Shown here one piece after another: positions 24,930 through 37,830 of a stretch of 64,000 nt of DNA. Where the stretch lies: assembly GCA_009741485.1 (NCBI GenBank), contig VKON01000201.1, positions 192,891 through 256,890 of the forward strand, in the 5' to 3' direction. The first letter of the stretch is position 1, and each line of letters begins with the position of its first letter. The DNA comes from Malurus cyaneus samueli. Its lineage: Eukaryota > Chordata > Aves > Passeriformes > Maluridae. A program made the position numbers and the translations under genes. The notes beneath the pieces were generated by a model. It was not told the origin of the DNA and made no database searches. It worked only from the letters and a program-made list of their open reading frames with translations.

Positions 24930-24954
24930 NNNNNNNNNNNNNNNNNNNNNNNNN
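24930..24954. other. Assembly gap, 25 N
   Basis: Second run of 25 undetermined bases, following block C. The sequence after it is unrelated to the sequence before it, and within about 1.5 kb it becomes erratic in composition. Confidence 1.
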
Positions 24955-26635
24955 TCTTTGCTTTGTTATTCCACTTTTTTTGGTGTTAATTTATTCTTTC
25001 CTATAACTCTTTAATGTCCACATTTGTTCGGAAAGAGGAAAATTTAGATTGAGTGGCAATGTGTAACTATTCTTCTTTCAAACATTTAATAATTTGTTGG
25101 GTTTTTAAGCAATCCTAATAAGGTGGGAAATAGCTGTTTCTGATCTTCATGACTGACTGTCTTCAGGGGGCACAAAGGGGGGCGAGTGTATGGGAATACC
25201 ACGAATTGAAGCTTCACCACATAGGTTTGCTTTTCCTGGTGTGAGTTTGTGCAGGCAGGTTGATCTAATGAATGGTAAAGGATAAAGCTGAGAAGATTCT
25301 CTTTATTCAGTGGAAGTCGGCTTGCCCTTCTAAAATGCCTGAGAGTTGGGGAACACAGCGGAACCACCCAGTGCACTTAAAATAGGTTGGGGAGGCAGTT
25401 GAGAGATGTATGGCGGGTGGAAATTAAATCATCTGTCCAGATATTTGAAGTTTCTGCGACTTTAAAAAGAGAGACTGAATATTTGCTGAGTGCTTACAAA
25501 GGTTATATGATTATCTGAACTTGTTTCTGACAGGTTGTTATTATAATTTATCTATAAATCTACCAAAAGCGTAACTAGAGCTAGTGTGAATATAGCATAG
25601 ATATACATATTTTATCCAGGAAACTATTCCAAACCTTTGAATGCTTGTTTTAGGGAGGATGATTTGATTAATATTTTTAAACATACGCAACAAATTTCTC
25701 TCAAATCTTATCTCTGTTTACCTATATTTAACAAACTGTTCTATATTGAAAACTGTTATACTTTACAGTGTGCAAGGAACCTAAGTTCTTAGGAAGTTCC
25801 AAAGAACACGGAAAGACGAATTTCTTTAGTTTCTTTTTCCCGCAACAGCTTTTCTGTATCTTTTGTGTGTATATTGTACTTTCCATTAGTCTATCATCTT
25901 TTTAAAAATACACCACATAAATTATCCTTTGGCTTTTGCAACAGTATTAGCCTCTGTTTAACTAAGTAGATTGTACATGAGCTTGTTGCTGTTTTCATAT
26001 TTTGGGAGTATGTTTATTGACACTTGGGATCAATTTGTACACCTACCTTGTCAACCATGAATACTGATTTTTGTTGAGTTGGTATTTAGCTTCAGCTGGA
26101 TACCAGCGTTACCACCAATGTGCTCTATGTCTCCATTTCCGTCATAGATGCGAGGAAAATTTCTTGAGTCAATAAGGCAATTTAATAAAGCAAAAGCAAA
26201 TGCTTGTTGCGAATGCAGAGGAAAGCAAATATTTTTATTCGATACTTCCCATCACCAACCATCAGAAGCCGGACATTCGCACAGTTGGTTGCTTGGAGGA
26301 CAAAGTCACATAACAATGTGTGTGTGTCTGTCCCACTCCTTTTCTGCCACTTTCCTTTTTTTTGCTGTTACTTCGTGAGCGTTCAATACAGTAGGAGGTT
26401 CCTTTAGTCAGTTTGCTTCAGTGGCCTGGCTGCTGGGCCTTTACTCAAATGTTTACTGGTTACCCATGTCTCTTAGATCAAAAACCTGATCACCCTCCCA
26501 TGCAAAGACCGCACCCATCTAGGGTTGCTTTTGGGGAAATTACGCCATTCTTAGCAGGACCGCTCACGTTGAATGTTTGTGTTTAATGTGCTATTTCTGT
26601 TTTTTTCCTATTGAGCTGTTTATGCTTTAAATCTT

Positions 26636-26835
26636 GCTTTTTTTTTTTTTTTCTTTTTTCACCTTGTGTTTTTTGCGAGTTCTCTTGTGTCTGCTCCTCT
26701 CTGCCCATTCTAAATGCACATTCTTTCTCTCCTCTCTATATATAAATATATACAATGGTATATACTCGTCTCTCTCTCTTCTCTTTGTTGCCCGCTCTCT
26801 CCTCTCAGGAGCTCATTCGCTCTCTCCTCTCAAGG
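26636..26835. repeat. Poly-T and CT-rich low-complexity tract
   Basis: A poly-T run at about 26638-26652 is followed by pyrimidine-rich sequence with TATATATA-like stretches (about 26736-26765) and repeated TCTCTCCTCTC units. There is no coding or RNA signal. Confidence 0.75.
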
Positions 26836-27236
26836 GCTAGAGGTCGTGATATCAAAAGCTATTTTTTTAAGTGATTTGTGATAACATATAACGATGTTAT
26901 GGTCGCTTATTCGCTGTAATCCTTTATTTGGTATATTTACTGTTCCCTTTGTTTACTGAAGGCTAGCAAGTGAATCGATTTTCACGTTGTCTTTCAACCT
27001 CTCTGGGGCGAAAAGTGGTTGTATTCTTGGATTGCAGTATAGACTTGTTTAGCAAGGATCCTGTCCTTACCTTTTACATGGTCGTGTTTCTTACAGTTCG
27101 GCTTTTCTTCAATTCTAATGGCATGCAACCTAGATTTTTTTTTTCTGTTCTTCAATCAAGTTCTCGGCGTATTAAGTTAATTGGTTTGTCAAGTCAGAGC
27201 TCTTCCTACATTATGGATGCTTCGGATTCAGTGCTG

Positions 27237-27862
27237 TCACTTATCGGAAATTAGGTGCTTACGAACATTCTGAATGCAAGGCCAAATTATTTCCTGGATG
27301 TGTGAGTTATTATTTGAGGCCGTTAGTGGGGATTTGATGCCATCCAGATGACGCTGTTTGGGATTAGCTGACTCGTGCGCCATGCGCCTGAGCCATTCCA
27401 TTGATGCCATCTGCGCTGGCCTTTCTGGGTAGATTGCACACTTCTGCCATACATGCCCCTTTTCTCCTGTAATGATGTGTGGTAACCAGGTGTGATTCTG
27501 ACATTCCGACTGCACATGGTAGTCAATCTTTACCATGAATAAATCCTTCGTTGTTCCTCCTTCTTGATATTTCACAGCGCCTCTCCTACAGAAAACAAAA
27601 CAACCCAACACAGTAGTTTCGCAGGCCTCACTTCTGCCTGCAAGGCATCTGCCTCCAGTGCATTGAAAGTGCAGCTGCATTTCTGATTCCTTGTTTCATA
27701 AATGGTCGGTGAACAGCTACCAATGACAGTTTGTGCTGAGTAGCCAACTCTGTCTTGACAATTATAAGTACATGTGTAACTGAACTGATCCAAGTTCGTT
27801 TCTGTAGACATCAGGGAAGCCAGTTGATGCTTTACAAATAACGACACTTTGATACCAGACAC
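27237..27862 (-). other. Two overlapping cysteine-bearing open frames, unrecognised
   Basis: Two minus-strand open frames of 96 codons (27572-27862) and 147 codons (27237-27680) overlap in different phases. Both contain several cysteines (for example YTCTYNCQDRVG and KCSCTF in the first, QSECQNHTW and VWQKCAIYP in the second) and one N-x-T site, reminiscent of a secreted or envelope-like extracellular protein. I do not recognise the family. They stay open unusually long for this erratic region, but chance remains possible. I do not propose that they form one protein, and no start, signal peptide or splice site decides it. Confidence 0.25.
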
Positions 27863-28199
27863 TTGTTAGTTCCCTTGGCAAGGTGGTCTTGTATTGAGTC
27901 AACTGTCCCGTTGAACGACCAGGTATTTGTCTAATGAAGGCAGGGCCCCTCTTGGAGTCGGTCGGCTATGCCCCCCTTCTGATAATTATTACAGCTTTTG
28001 ATAAAAAATCACGGGCTTTTCAGGCGAGCACAATAATTGGGTAAGACGCATAACAGTTTTTACTTATATTCTTATATTATACAAGGTGGGACAACCAACG
28101 TTAGCCAAGATAACAATGCAACACGCACTCAGATCCACACTCGTTGACAGCCCCTATAGAAACCAAGTACTAACGCTTTGACGCAAGATCAGTTTGGTT

Positions 28200-28219
28200 G
28201 GCCAGCCGGCGCGCTGGCC
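28200..28219. other. GC-rich inverted repeat (7-base stem)
   Basis: GGCCAGC at 28200-28206 and GCTGGCC at 28213-28219 flank a six-base CGGCGC loop, within the only clearly GC-rich patch of the window (about 28140-28560). There is no T-run that would make it a terminator, and sequence quality here is doubtful. Confidence 0.5.
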
Positions 28220-31200
28220 CCGGACTGAGCACGCAGCGGGGTGCGTGTGTCGCTCTCGAGATGGGCGACGTGATGGTGCGAGAGATAGCGGCTAGCTAGA
28301 TTCATAGTAGACTGCGCTCGATGCGTTGGCATGATATGGAACGGCTGCGCACGCGCCGCGCAATTTATATGACAAACTCCGCGGAAAAACGCCGCAGTGC
28401 TTCCGGACAGCAGAACCAGGACGTAACAAGGACGGGCAGGAACTCCCGCGGACGCGAGATGGACATGGGAGCAGAGTCCACCTCCTGAAGCTGGAGTCTA
28501 GCAAGCCACGCGAGCAAAGCCACTGGGGCACAGCAGGAACCCTCATCATTCACACAAAAAAAGGAACGCACAAGAGGTACTATCTTACATTATATCTCTA
28601 TATACTGTCTCCCGTGCTCTGAACTCCTCTCTCCTCCCTGTCGGGTAGAATACTAACGTCCGCTTTCTTATTGCTCGTTCGTTCGAATGCCTCCCTCTCC
28701 ATCTTTCTCATAGCTAACCAAGTTCAGGCAATTTGAAGCTTCTAGGACAGCCCTATTATGCATTTCGCGGACCTTCCTTCTTATGTGTACTTATAAATGG
28801 TGTCACTCTAGTACCTAGTGCACGCAGCACAGTCACCAATCAGTAAGTGATCTAACCTTCCAGACCCAGCATCCTAAACCTATACCTTCGCCCTCTCCGA
28901 TCATCTTACTGGATCGTTACTGCCCAGCAACCTCCTCTAATTTACCGCCCTATTATCTAAACATATATTTTATAGTCTCCTAAGGAGGCGCTCTCAATAT
29001 CGCTGTCTCTACTAACAGCAATGCCTTTGGCTCGCTTCATACATGCATGACCTCTACTTACACATCCACTCAATCTCCTAAGAAACACTACGACGTAATG
29101 TTACTATTAACGATCTAGTACATTAGCGCATTCATTCTCTTCCTCCATTGACCAGTTCGCCACTGTCTATATACTCTTCCTTTATCCCTTGATTCTTAAA
29201 CAGATACGTCCCCAGGCGTCGACCACGCACACACACTCCGCATCCATACCGATCCGCTCGGCATAACACAGCTCGGCATAGGTTCCGAACAAATGGATGA
29301 AAAATTCCAACGGAAGGACAAACGGAGTTAGTTTAATCCAGGATCACAAACTTATTCCGCTGAATCGAGCTCTCTGTCGATTGAGGCTGTTCACGGACAC
29401 CATAGCCTTTATTTTGAGATCAGGCAGGCACTTAAATAGTTCATCGCTAAAGCAACTCAAATGGTAGTTGCAGGTCATTGTCACACCCAGTAATTCCCTC
29501 TGTAGACTAGCTGTTTCTAGTTGCAGGACGTGGTTTGGTGCCTTTGATCTCACGTGCTTCAGTTGAGCGAATCTCATAGAAGATCTAGTCACACAGTGGT
29601 TCTGTGAAGTCCCTTTCTTACTTCCACTGAGGGAGAGAAGGGGACAGTGAAGATTTGTAATTTTGGGTGCGTTTCTTACTATTTCCACTGCCCAGAATGA
29701 TTCGGGGCAATATTCGAATTCATAAAACATGATCATTTGTCTTATCATCACCTCCCCACTACTCTTTTTGCAAGCGTCTTGTTTAGTTCAAGCGTGTCAT
29801 AGATAAAGAGATATATATATGACTAGTGTGCTGTGTCTTCAGTTGTCATCCATTCTTTCTCAACGGTAAAGCACTAGTACGTCTTCCGTATAATAATATT
29901 TATTAAAGTTGGTGAGTGTCATCACCTTTACTGCTAACAGATATTTTGGTTTACCAAGACTGGGGAGAACATCCATTTGGGACAGTCAAGAAATGCAGAA
30001 AGCCACGGTCCGGAAGGTATTGCCAGTGCATATAGCTCTCTCGTCTCTCAGATTAGTTTTTAAGCTAATATATATAGAGTGATTCAGTGTATTCTGTAGT
30101 CTCTCCTTCATTCGGGTTCTAAGCCTTTGTTTTTTGTCATTGTAAACAAAGCACAATTTCAGTGGTTTTGTTCGTTGCCGTTGTCACAGTATTTTCTGAT
30201 ATAATAAGGTTGGGCTGTTACTTGTTTTCGCCCTGAACTTTGATGATTTCAGTGGCTAAGATGTTAAGGGTATTCTTCCATTTCTTATAAGCCAAAATGA
30301 AAGGGTACCATCTGTGTTTTTCATCTTTCGCTCCTGCAGTCTGATCCCTCCTCTATCTGTTAAGGTGTCCTGGAATTTCCAAACTTTGAAACATCTGTAC
30401 AGGTTTTTCTTTCAATTATGTGTCTACTTAAGTTCTGTCTTGACGGAATGTTTGGTGGTAAGTTGTGACTGTGCTTGTAGTTTCTTTCTGCCATTCCTCC
30501 TAACAGTTTCTTACAACAAACTTTTCCAATTTGGACAGCTCATACTTTCTGAGTTCATCTGAGATTAGAAGGTCTTTGAAGTTCCTCTTGGGTTTTTGTG
30601 TATTAGTTAGCAGTGAGAGCTCATATTTTCACTGCAGTGCACCCATATAATATTTTCCTTACCTGAAATAAATTTCTTGTTTGTCTTTGGAGATATTTTG
30701 AGTGGAGGGCTGCCCCTGTTAGTTTATGATGACTAGGAAATTCATTTTGTGATCACACACCTGATAAAGAGTGCATGGTTCCTTTCCTCATGATCTTCAT
30801 GATCTTGGCAAAGCTATTCTCGAGTCATAATTATTATACAATAGCTGGCTTTGCATACGTCACTTGAGTAATCAAAGAATGCATAGGGACGTCCGCTGAG
30901 ATGGTCTTGACGATATACCTGTCGAAGGGCTGGTTATTCTGATTAGATCCCTGGAAGTGTCAGTGTATCTCTGATAGCATTCCCTGTCTCTTGCACACTA
31001 TGCTTCCCGCCCATTTTCCCAACAGAATATGAGCTACGCTTGATGATCCCCTGGTCTTTTTTCACTTTTATACTCCTCTCATCACCTATGTAGCACCTCT
31101 TTCCCCAGATTTTTAGGTGCACTGTAACTTTGGCTTTACTATTCGACTTTCCCAGGTCCTATTTTCCGAACGCGTGATAAGCAGGACCAGGCGTGGTCCA

Positions 31201-32453
31201 TTTTTTGGTTTCGATTTGGAGTATTGGCATGGGCACTAACTTCATCAGCATCTGGTTGGGTCCGGTTGGTGCAGTCTGGTAGTTTCAGAGTGAGGCTTTT
31301 AAAATCATTATACTGTGGTTGCTGCACCGTGGATGGCTTTTCACACTCTGTGCCTCGCCATGCGATGCTCTGCCACTACGAAGTTTACCAAAAATCTCTA
31401 GAACTACTTTCCCTAATAAGGATTGAGGGGGCCGGTATCCAAGTGTGTTTGGCAAGGCTCTTTGTGTCCCGCTATTTGATTACACCAATAATCCCATGTG
31501 CGCCTGCCATATGTAGCAGTCATTGCGTTTCTTGGGTGTGAAGGGCCACTACTTCAGCGATCTATGTGACTGTGTCTGGCTTTCGTTCTCTGTGTGTCTC
31601 CTGCCGTTTCTTGCAGGACTTAAGATTGCCTAGGACTTTTTTGTTGGGTGTCTTTCGTTCTCACCTTCATTTCGGGTTCGCTCGCGCTCGAAGGGCTAGA
31701 GAACAGCTCAGCCTCGGTCTACTACTAAGATTTTTGTGACTGTTTGGTGCTGTTTACTTAGGCAATGCATTCTATTCTTTCTTTGTTTTTGCTAGAGTTT
31801 TGGTTTTTTGCTATCTTTGTTTCTTCTGTTTGGGGATTTTTTTTGTGTATTTTTTTGTTGGTTGTATGTGTTGTCGTGTATTTTTCTTATTTGAGGAACA
31901 GGAATTTTCCAAGATGGACTCAAAAGGCCAGTGAGCTTGCCTGTAGCATAGGCAGGGCATGAGTGCCTTCTGTCTCGTGGGTTTGTAACACTTGCTGTCA
32001 CTTTTTTTTTTACAATGATTTTTAAATCAATTTTTAAAAAAACATTTTCTAAAGCTTTGAGTTCTTTGTGGTTTTCTTTACCTGCTTTTATAGCGGAGTC
32101 CTGTTGTATAACTGTGGCATCCACTTGTTATTTGTACTCTCTATGAGTTAATATACTAGAATTTTATTACAGTTCATTACTAAAGGTTCCTTCTGTCTTT
32201 TCCACTCTTCACTAGCTAATAGTGGTGTTTTGCGTGACTGGGGTCATCAGAAGTGTCAACATGGTTTTAAAGCAAAGGAGGAAATTAAGAGGCCTCGACA
32301 TCTACCCAGTCTTAAAAGCACATGTACATTAAAAATACTGTGTTAATAACGATAATTCAAGCTCATCGCATAAATTAGTGGTTTTGCATGTATTGACTGC
32401 TGTTTCGTGATTTCAGTTTAGAAATATATATTCCTTTCTTTCCTCTTTTTTAG

Positions 32454-32538
32454 GTTGATTGTGAATGAAGGAACATGAAATAGTACATCTAACTATTTTG
32501 TATTGCTTGGGCAAGAATGCTCACCACAGGCTGCCAAG
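32454..32538 (+). pseudogene. PAM: PAM exon (DCDEGTC...), noisy third copy
   Basis: Corresponds to 3157-3242. The acceptor AG (32452-32453) and words such as GAAGGAACATG and TGCTTGGGCAAGAATGCTC are retained, but several one- or two-base indels destroy the frame and the donor context is altered. Interpreted as error-laden sequence of the same exon. Confidence 0.75.
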
Positions 32539-34133
32539 TATTGTGCTTTATTTGGAGTCCTTGTGATTGCGGCGGGAAAAGAGGTGGAAGTAGGCACTTG
32601 GCATACTTGGCGACTACTATATATTTTTCAATTCTGTCTGTGATAAACTATATATTAATTCATCAACATCATTTGCTAATGGAATCTTACTAGGTCACCT
32701 AATACTGATTATGATATACATGTGCTCTCTATTGTGGTTTTTCATTTGTTTGGCTCTTTGGTTTTGTTAGGTGGATAAGGTGAGGAGGTTCCTTTATAAT
32801 ATATATTATATTTTCTTATATCATTATCTTGTGTCTCCTGCTATATGTTACTAGGTTACGTATTTATATCTTCTCGTGACACAAACTGATTAGAATTAGT
32901 TTTGTTTCCTTTGGAAAGCACCAAGAAGTTCGTTTAACAATTGATTTTTTTTCTGTTAAAAGATATACATTGCAACTTTTTCATTTTTTACTGCTTTGAT
33001 GCGTTGAGACAGTTGCTTGCATACCGTTTTTGCATGATGACGATCTGCTGAATTAGAATCATGTCTCTAAGCGCTTGCGAGTGTATGTCTGGAACAGGGG
33101 AGAATGTGTTTTTAATTATTTTTCTCTGATGATGGGTCTATAGACATACCCACCTTGATCTGATGCTTCAATTGCAATTATTTGATTTCTAAGTATTTTT
33201 TTGTTTATGTTTTTCACAGCAGGGAGAGTGCCAGTATCAGTGAAAATGTTTATTTAAGTAATTGTTTGCAACGTATCACATAATATGTTAACTTGATTTG
33301 GTTATTCAGAATGTCAGTTAAAAATAGTTATTGGGCGGCATTTCTGCGGAGACTGTTGTTGTCTCCCCTCTAGCTATAAACCTTTTATAGCTGGTAGGCT
33401 GTGAAAACATGCAGGTCTTGTGGGGTTGTGTCATTTGTGCCACGAGTGAGTGCACTTCCCTTCTTTGCTGCTCTAATTACTGTGGCGTTTGCTTTTCATG
33501 CAAAGAATTGCTTTCCTCTTTTGAGGAGTATTCATCTGATCTTCGGTTTTCAGGAATCTATTGGTGATAACTTTTGCATTTTTCACATCAGGATCTCATC
33601 TTGCCTATCTGCTTTTGTGGCCATGCTATCTGTCACTTCTTCCATACGCTCTATCATCTTAGTTCTCCACATGGCACTATCGTTACTCAGGATTTTCTCT
33701 GCCATCTAGTAATTTTTTACTAATTATTTTACTGCAGACCTTTTTCTCTTGTACTTTCTTCTTTCTCTTAGATAGGGGTGTTAATCGTATGTTCTGACAG
33801 GTTGTATGCGAAATAAAGTTTGCAATTCTTCCATGGTGGCACAACACCTTATTGTTTTATTTTTTTTTTGAAGGATTGTATTTAGTGCTTTCTGATTGAG
33901 GAGTTCTCTGCGTATAGCAGTTATTGTTCATTAGTAATTAAGTTAAGTCCGACGTTGCTTAGTCTGGTTTGGAATTCATGTTGGTTTTCTGGGGTTTCAG
34001 AAAAGTTCGTTTTCAGTGTCTCTACCACTAGAAATTTTATGCTTTCTTTTATGCCTAATGATTTGTATTTGTGTCATCAGTCGTGGTGATCTTTACTTTT
34101 TGTTCTGAATAACATACTTTTCTTTTTTGTTAG

Positions 34134-34208
34134 GTGTTGGTTCAGCTTGAGGAGAACACAGGTAGCCAGTGATTTTTCTCAGGTACCTATGGGATATTAG
34201 CATTTGAG
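34134..34208 (+). pseudogene. PAM: PAM exon (VGFRVGGE...), noisy third copy
   Basis: Corresponds to 4889-4967 and the intact 20263-20346. It starts with GTGTTGGTTCAG after an AG acceptor and ends at GCATTTGAG before GT. Multiple indels break the frame. Confidence 0.72.
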
Positions 34209-34679
34209 GTGCATTTTGGAAATTCCGTTCCTGTGTTGTATCACTACACCATCAAAATTTACTTTAGAAATAACTTTTTCTTTTAGTGTCTTTTGCAAGA
34301 CTCAGTTTGGGCCATTATTCTCTACCGTTGTCCACTGTACTTATGAATTGATCTCTAGCTTTGAATATTTGAAAGGTGGCACTTTTTTTTTTTTCTCAGA
34401 ATATGAGGCAATGGCTCTAAAGTTATCGGAAGCTGAATTCTTAATTTTTGATTTCAAGGAGCACTTGGGATTTTCATATTTCAGTATTCTATCTTAATAA
34501 CAGTTGGTCAATAGCCGTTATCGTTAACTGTCGTTCTTTATGATATGGATTTGACACCCTATATATTCACTTGGCCAGTCAGTCAATTCTCAGTTACTTG
34601 AAAAACAATGTAACTTGTGGCGACTGTGTCTTTTTTAGCTTTATTGTTGGCTCATGTGGTCAGTGTGGTTTTTTGTCTT

Positions 34680-36120
34680 TGGTGTTTCATGTTCCCTTAA
34701 CTGGTTTGAGGTGGTTCAACCTGGCAAGTATCTGCCTTCCACTGCCCAGGAGGACCACTGTTGCCGGGCCTTGTCCAGGTTGTCTTTCAACGGCAGAAAC
34801 ACCCAGGGGAACCTATGTCCACCGCAGGTGTAACCGTCTTGCTGATGTTCAGCAGAACTCCTGTGTTTCTTGTCTGCTGTTCCCTCTGGTCCTACCCACC
34901 TGTTCATGGCACCACTGAAGGCCTGTCTCTTTTATACCTTCCCCACGATCCTTCTCCTTTTGCAGGGCGCTGACGGTTTTATGATCTCAAATTATTTAAA
35001 ATTCTTAGCATACTTGCCAACTTAAGGTGTACGAGACCTGTATGCCATGTCAATGTATTGTTTTACTTGTAGCATATCTCCCCCAGGTTGCGCGGCGGCA
35101 GTCCCTGCGCGACTGGCCAGTTGCTCTTGTGGTGTAGCCTCACGGGGAGTTTTAGGGTCGTTGATGGATTTCTGGACAAACCCATTCAGCTCTCCTCTCA
35201 CCTGGTATGTCCGTGTGGATGTGGCTGTGGTGTTTGGAGGGTTGTTTTTTCGCAGCCGCCGGCCGTCTGTGTCAATTCCCATCTCCCTGGCTCCTATTTT
35301 AGGGACGTCGGGGGACAATATTGGAGCTGTGGCCTCCTCCCACCCCAATTTAGCCGAGGAAGGAATCTCTGTGCTTTTCGTGTTGCATGCATCTTCTGCA
35401 GGCCTGGGTGATGGCAATAGGTTTTCTCGCAGTTGCAAGTCTTATTCAGATATCTTTCTTTGGGGCAGCTTCCTTTTTGTTGTTGCTCCTTTGCTGTCAT
35501 GTGTTAGGCATGCATTATTCTCTTTGACACACTGTCCTGTTCTTTCCATCATTTCCTCAAGGGGAGTTCTTCAGTTCTCATATACTTGTTGGCCCTTGCT
35601 GGGACACTCTCCTATCTTTCACTGTAGGGGAGCCAGACTAACCAGCAGTCAGGTGTGGTCTTTACCAGTGCTGAGTAGAGGGGCTATTCTTTTTGACCTG
35701 CTTAGGTCTCCCTGCTTTGTGGATGATGCGTCAGGCACCACCTTTGCCTTCTTTTATGACAGGGACAGGTCTGGCTTAGTGTTCGCTTGGTGTCGATGAA
35801 GGATACCCAGGTCCTTTGCTGTTTTTGAGGTTGTGCCTCCCACATGCAGAATTGGCCATACCCTTTTCTTATTGAGGTTTGTCAGTCTTTCTCTCAGCCT
35901 GTCAAGGTCCCACTGGCCAACGCCACTTCTGTATCAGTCGCTCTCTCCAGTTCCGGGTAATCTGTCCAGACTTTGGCTGTACGGGCTCACCTGTCCAATC
36001 CTCAGTCATCTGATGCAGTGCTGAACAGGCTGGGCCCATTTGATATCCTGGCTCAGCCTGGTTGCTTCTCAGGACAATCAATAGCAGTGATTCATTCCAC
36101 CTCATGTCTCATCCAGACCG
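34680..36120 (-). mobile_element. Noisy third copy of the CR1 with nested LTR
   Basis: Collinear with 5430-6900, with the nested LTR at about 34990-35480. A long antisense frame at 35047-35799 arises here from indels and is not a gene. CR1 words such as GCTGAGTAGAGGGG and CACATGCAGAA confirm the identity. Confidence 0.78.
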
Positions 36121-37329
36121 TAATGTTGGATGGGCTTTAGGAATCTTGATGTCTTCAGCACATTTGCTCAATGTGATCTTGCTGATTTCTTGGGGCTTTA
36201 TCTATTTCTTTACTTTTACTTATTACATGTTTTGCTTTGTTCTCTAACCTGATTGTTGTTCAGACACCCTTTGAGGTGCATGTGTGCTTGCTTTTTGTTC
36301 TGCATAATCCTGTGTAGAGTTTTTGGGTTAGGGCCTCTGTGGTCTCTAGAGCAAAGACTGTGGTGTTGTTTCCGTGGAACTCATCTGTGATATATTATGC
36401 TGTAGGATTCAAATAAGATGTGCAAGATCTTCACCTGGGTAAGTGCTTAATAGTCTGTCAGATTACAAGAAGAGAAAGCTGAATAGACAAAATTAGGGAG
36501 GAATATGCATTAAACATAGTTTGAGTTGGTCTTGGCGCTTGCTCTTTTCTGTGTTGGTAAATGTCACATGACTTGTATTGATTTTGGACGGAGAAGTTAT
36601 AGGAATGCATCAGCTTCTAGTGCCATGGAGCTCTCTTCGTGCTCTGGCAGGTTTGGGCATGCTGTCTGGGACTTCAGCATTGCTATCTGGAATCTGCAGC
36701 TGTGCGTTTCACACGACCATGAAGATCCTGAATTATAGCTAATGCAATAATTTGGTTAGAGGAGCGTAGCGGTAGGAGAAGCATAAATTTACTTGAATAT
36801 TCAGACTGTTCTTCAATGCGAGCTATTTGCACTACTGCACAACTGCATTTTTGCAATAAAATTGCTATGGCATAAGCATGAGATGGTAGTGGACCTTACA
36901 ACTGGAGTATCTTTGCTAATCCTCCAATAATAAGTTACGTTCTAAGAGAGCAATTCCATTTACGTTGTTCTCACTATTGCCCTGGGGACAACGAGAGTTT
37001 CCACTTGTTCATTTTAAGTATACTAACTATGTTAGTATCAATCAATTGTTAGTTATATATGCGCATGTGTTTGTCCTTTATTAAAAAGAACAATCAAATT
37101 CTAGTCTTCATTGGCACCTTAGTTGAGAGGTGTTGGAATTTTGCTTTATGCACTTGCTTGTCAAGATTTACCAAAAACCCATTCCCACTCTTAGAAGGGC
37201 CTCTGCTCGCTGACACCGCCACAATTACTCCACTGACTTCTACTACCACGATTATACCAGTACTCTCTGCGTAGACCTTCCCTTATTTTTTGTTGTTGTT
37301 TTGCCGTTGCGAACGGCCAGCTTTTTCTA

Positions 37330-37830
37330 CTAATGATCACAGAACATGAGTTAGGGGATAAAGAGGGTTTTACTCGGATATTTGGGAGTCCTTAGGTGCA
37401 CCTTGATGGCAGCATGACAACCTAGTACGACGGCTATCTCCGGCTAGTCCGTGCAGCTCGGTACAAGATTTTATGGGTTTCCAGGATTAGCATTTATTCT
37501 TCTAGGATTCCGTAGAACTTCTCACTAATGCAGGTAATTTGTCCCATCTAATCACTCCCCCAGGATGGGCCAGAGCCGTTCTACACACGTGTTTCTAGAG
37601 AGAAGCTTACAAGGCTGCAGCCTGGTTTAAGATAAGCAAGGGCAGCATGTTTAAAGACTGTTCTCGAAGGAAGGCTTACCCAGGCTGGAGCGTTGGGTTT
37701 AGATAGCACAGGGCCGTCGACTCCTTCCTCAGGGATGGTTTTCTGGTCTCTCTGCGCCCGCGACTTCCTAAACTTAAGCTGGAATTCAGCTCAGGCAATT
37801 AAAGCATGTGGGCGAAGGGGGTGCAGGGGT
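37330..37830 (-). mobile_element. Noisy third copy of the solo LTR
   Basis: Collinear with 8130-8620, including a degraded version of the 74-base internal duplication (about 37580-37710). Short insertions, such as the GC-rich stretch around 37425-37450, have no counterpart in the clean copy. Confidence 0.6.

Larger units (their letters stand above)
24955..29280. other. Unique sequence of falling quality, no gene recognised
   Basis: The first part (to about 26100) looks like ordinary intron. From there homopolymers, CT-rich runs (26640-26835), and unusual CG-containing words become frequent. A GC-rich island lies at about 28140-28560. It probably lies upstream of block A in the real locus, since 29280 onward runs into the third copy of A and includes bases matching its very beginning. 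I do not recognise PAM exons here. Confidence 0.5.

Noticed and set aside
35047..35799. 250-codon open frame on the plus strand, the longest in the window
   Set aside because: It reads antisense through the noisy copy of the CR1 and its nested LTR; the matching cleaner copies at 5750-6500 do not keep the frame. It is created by indels.
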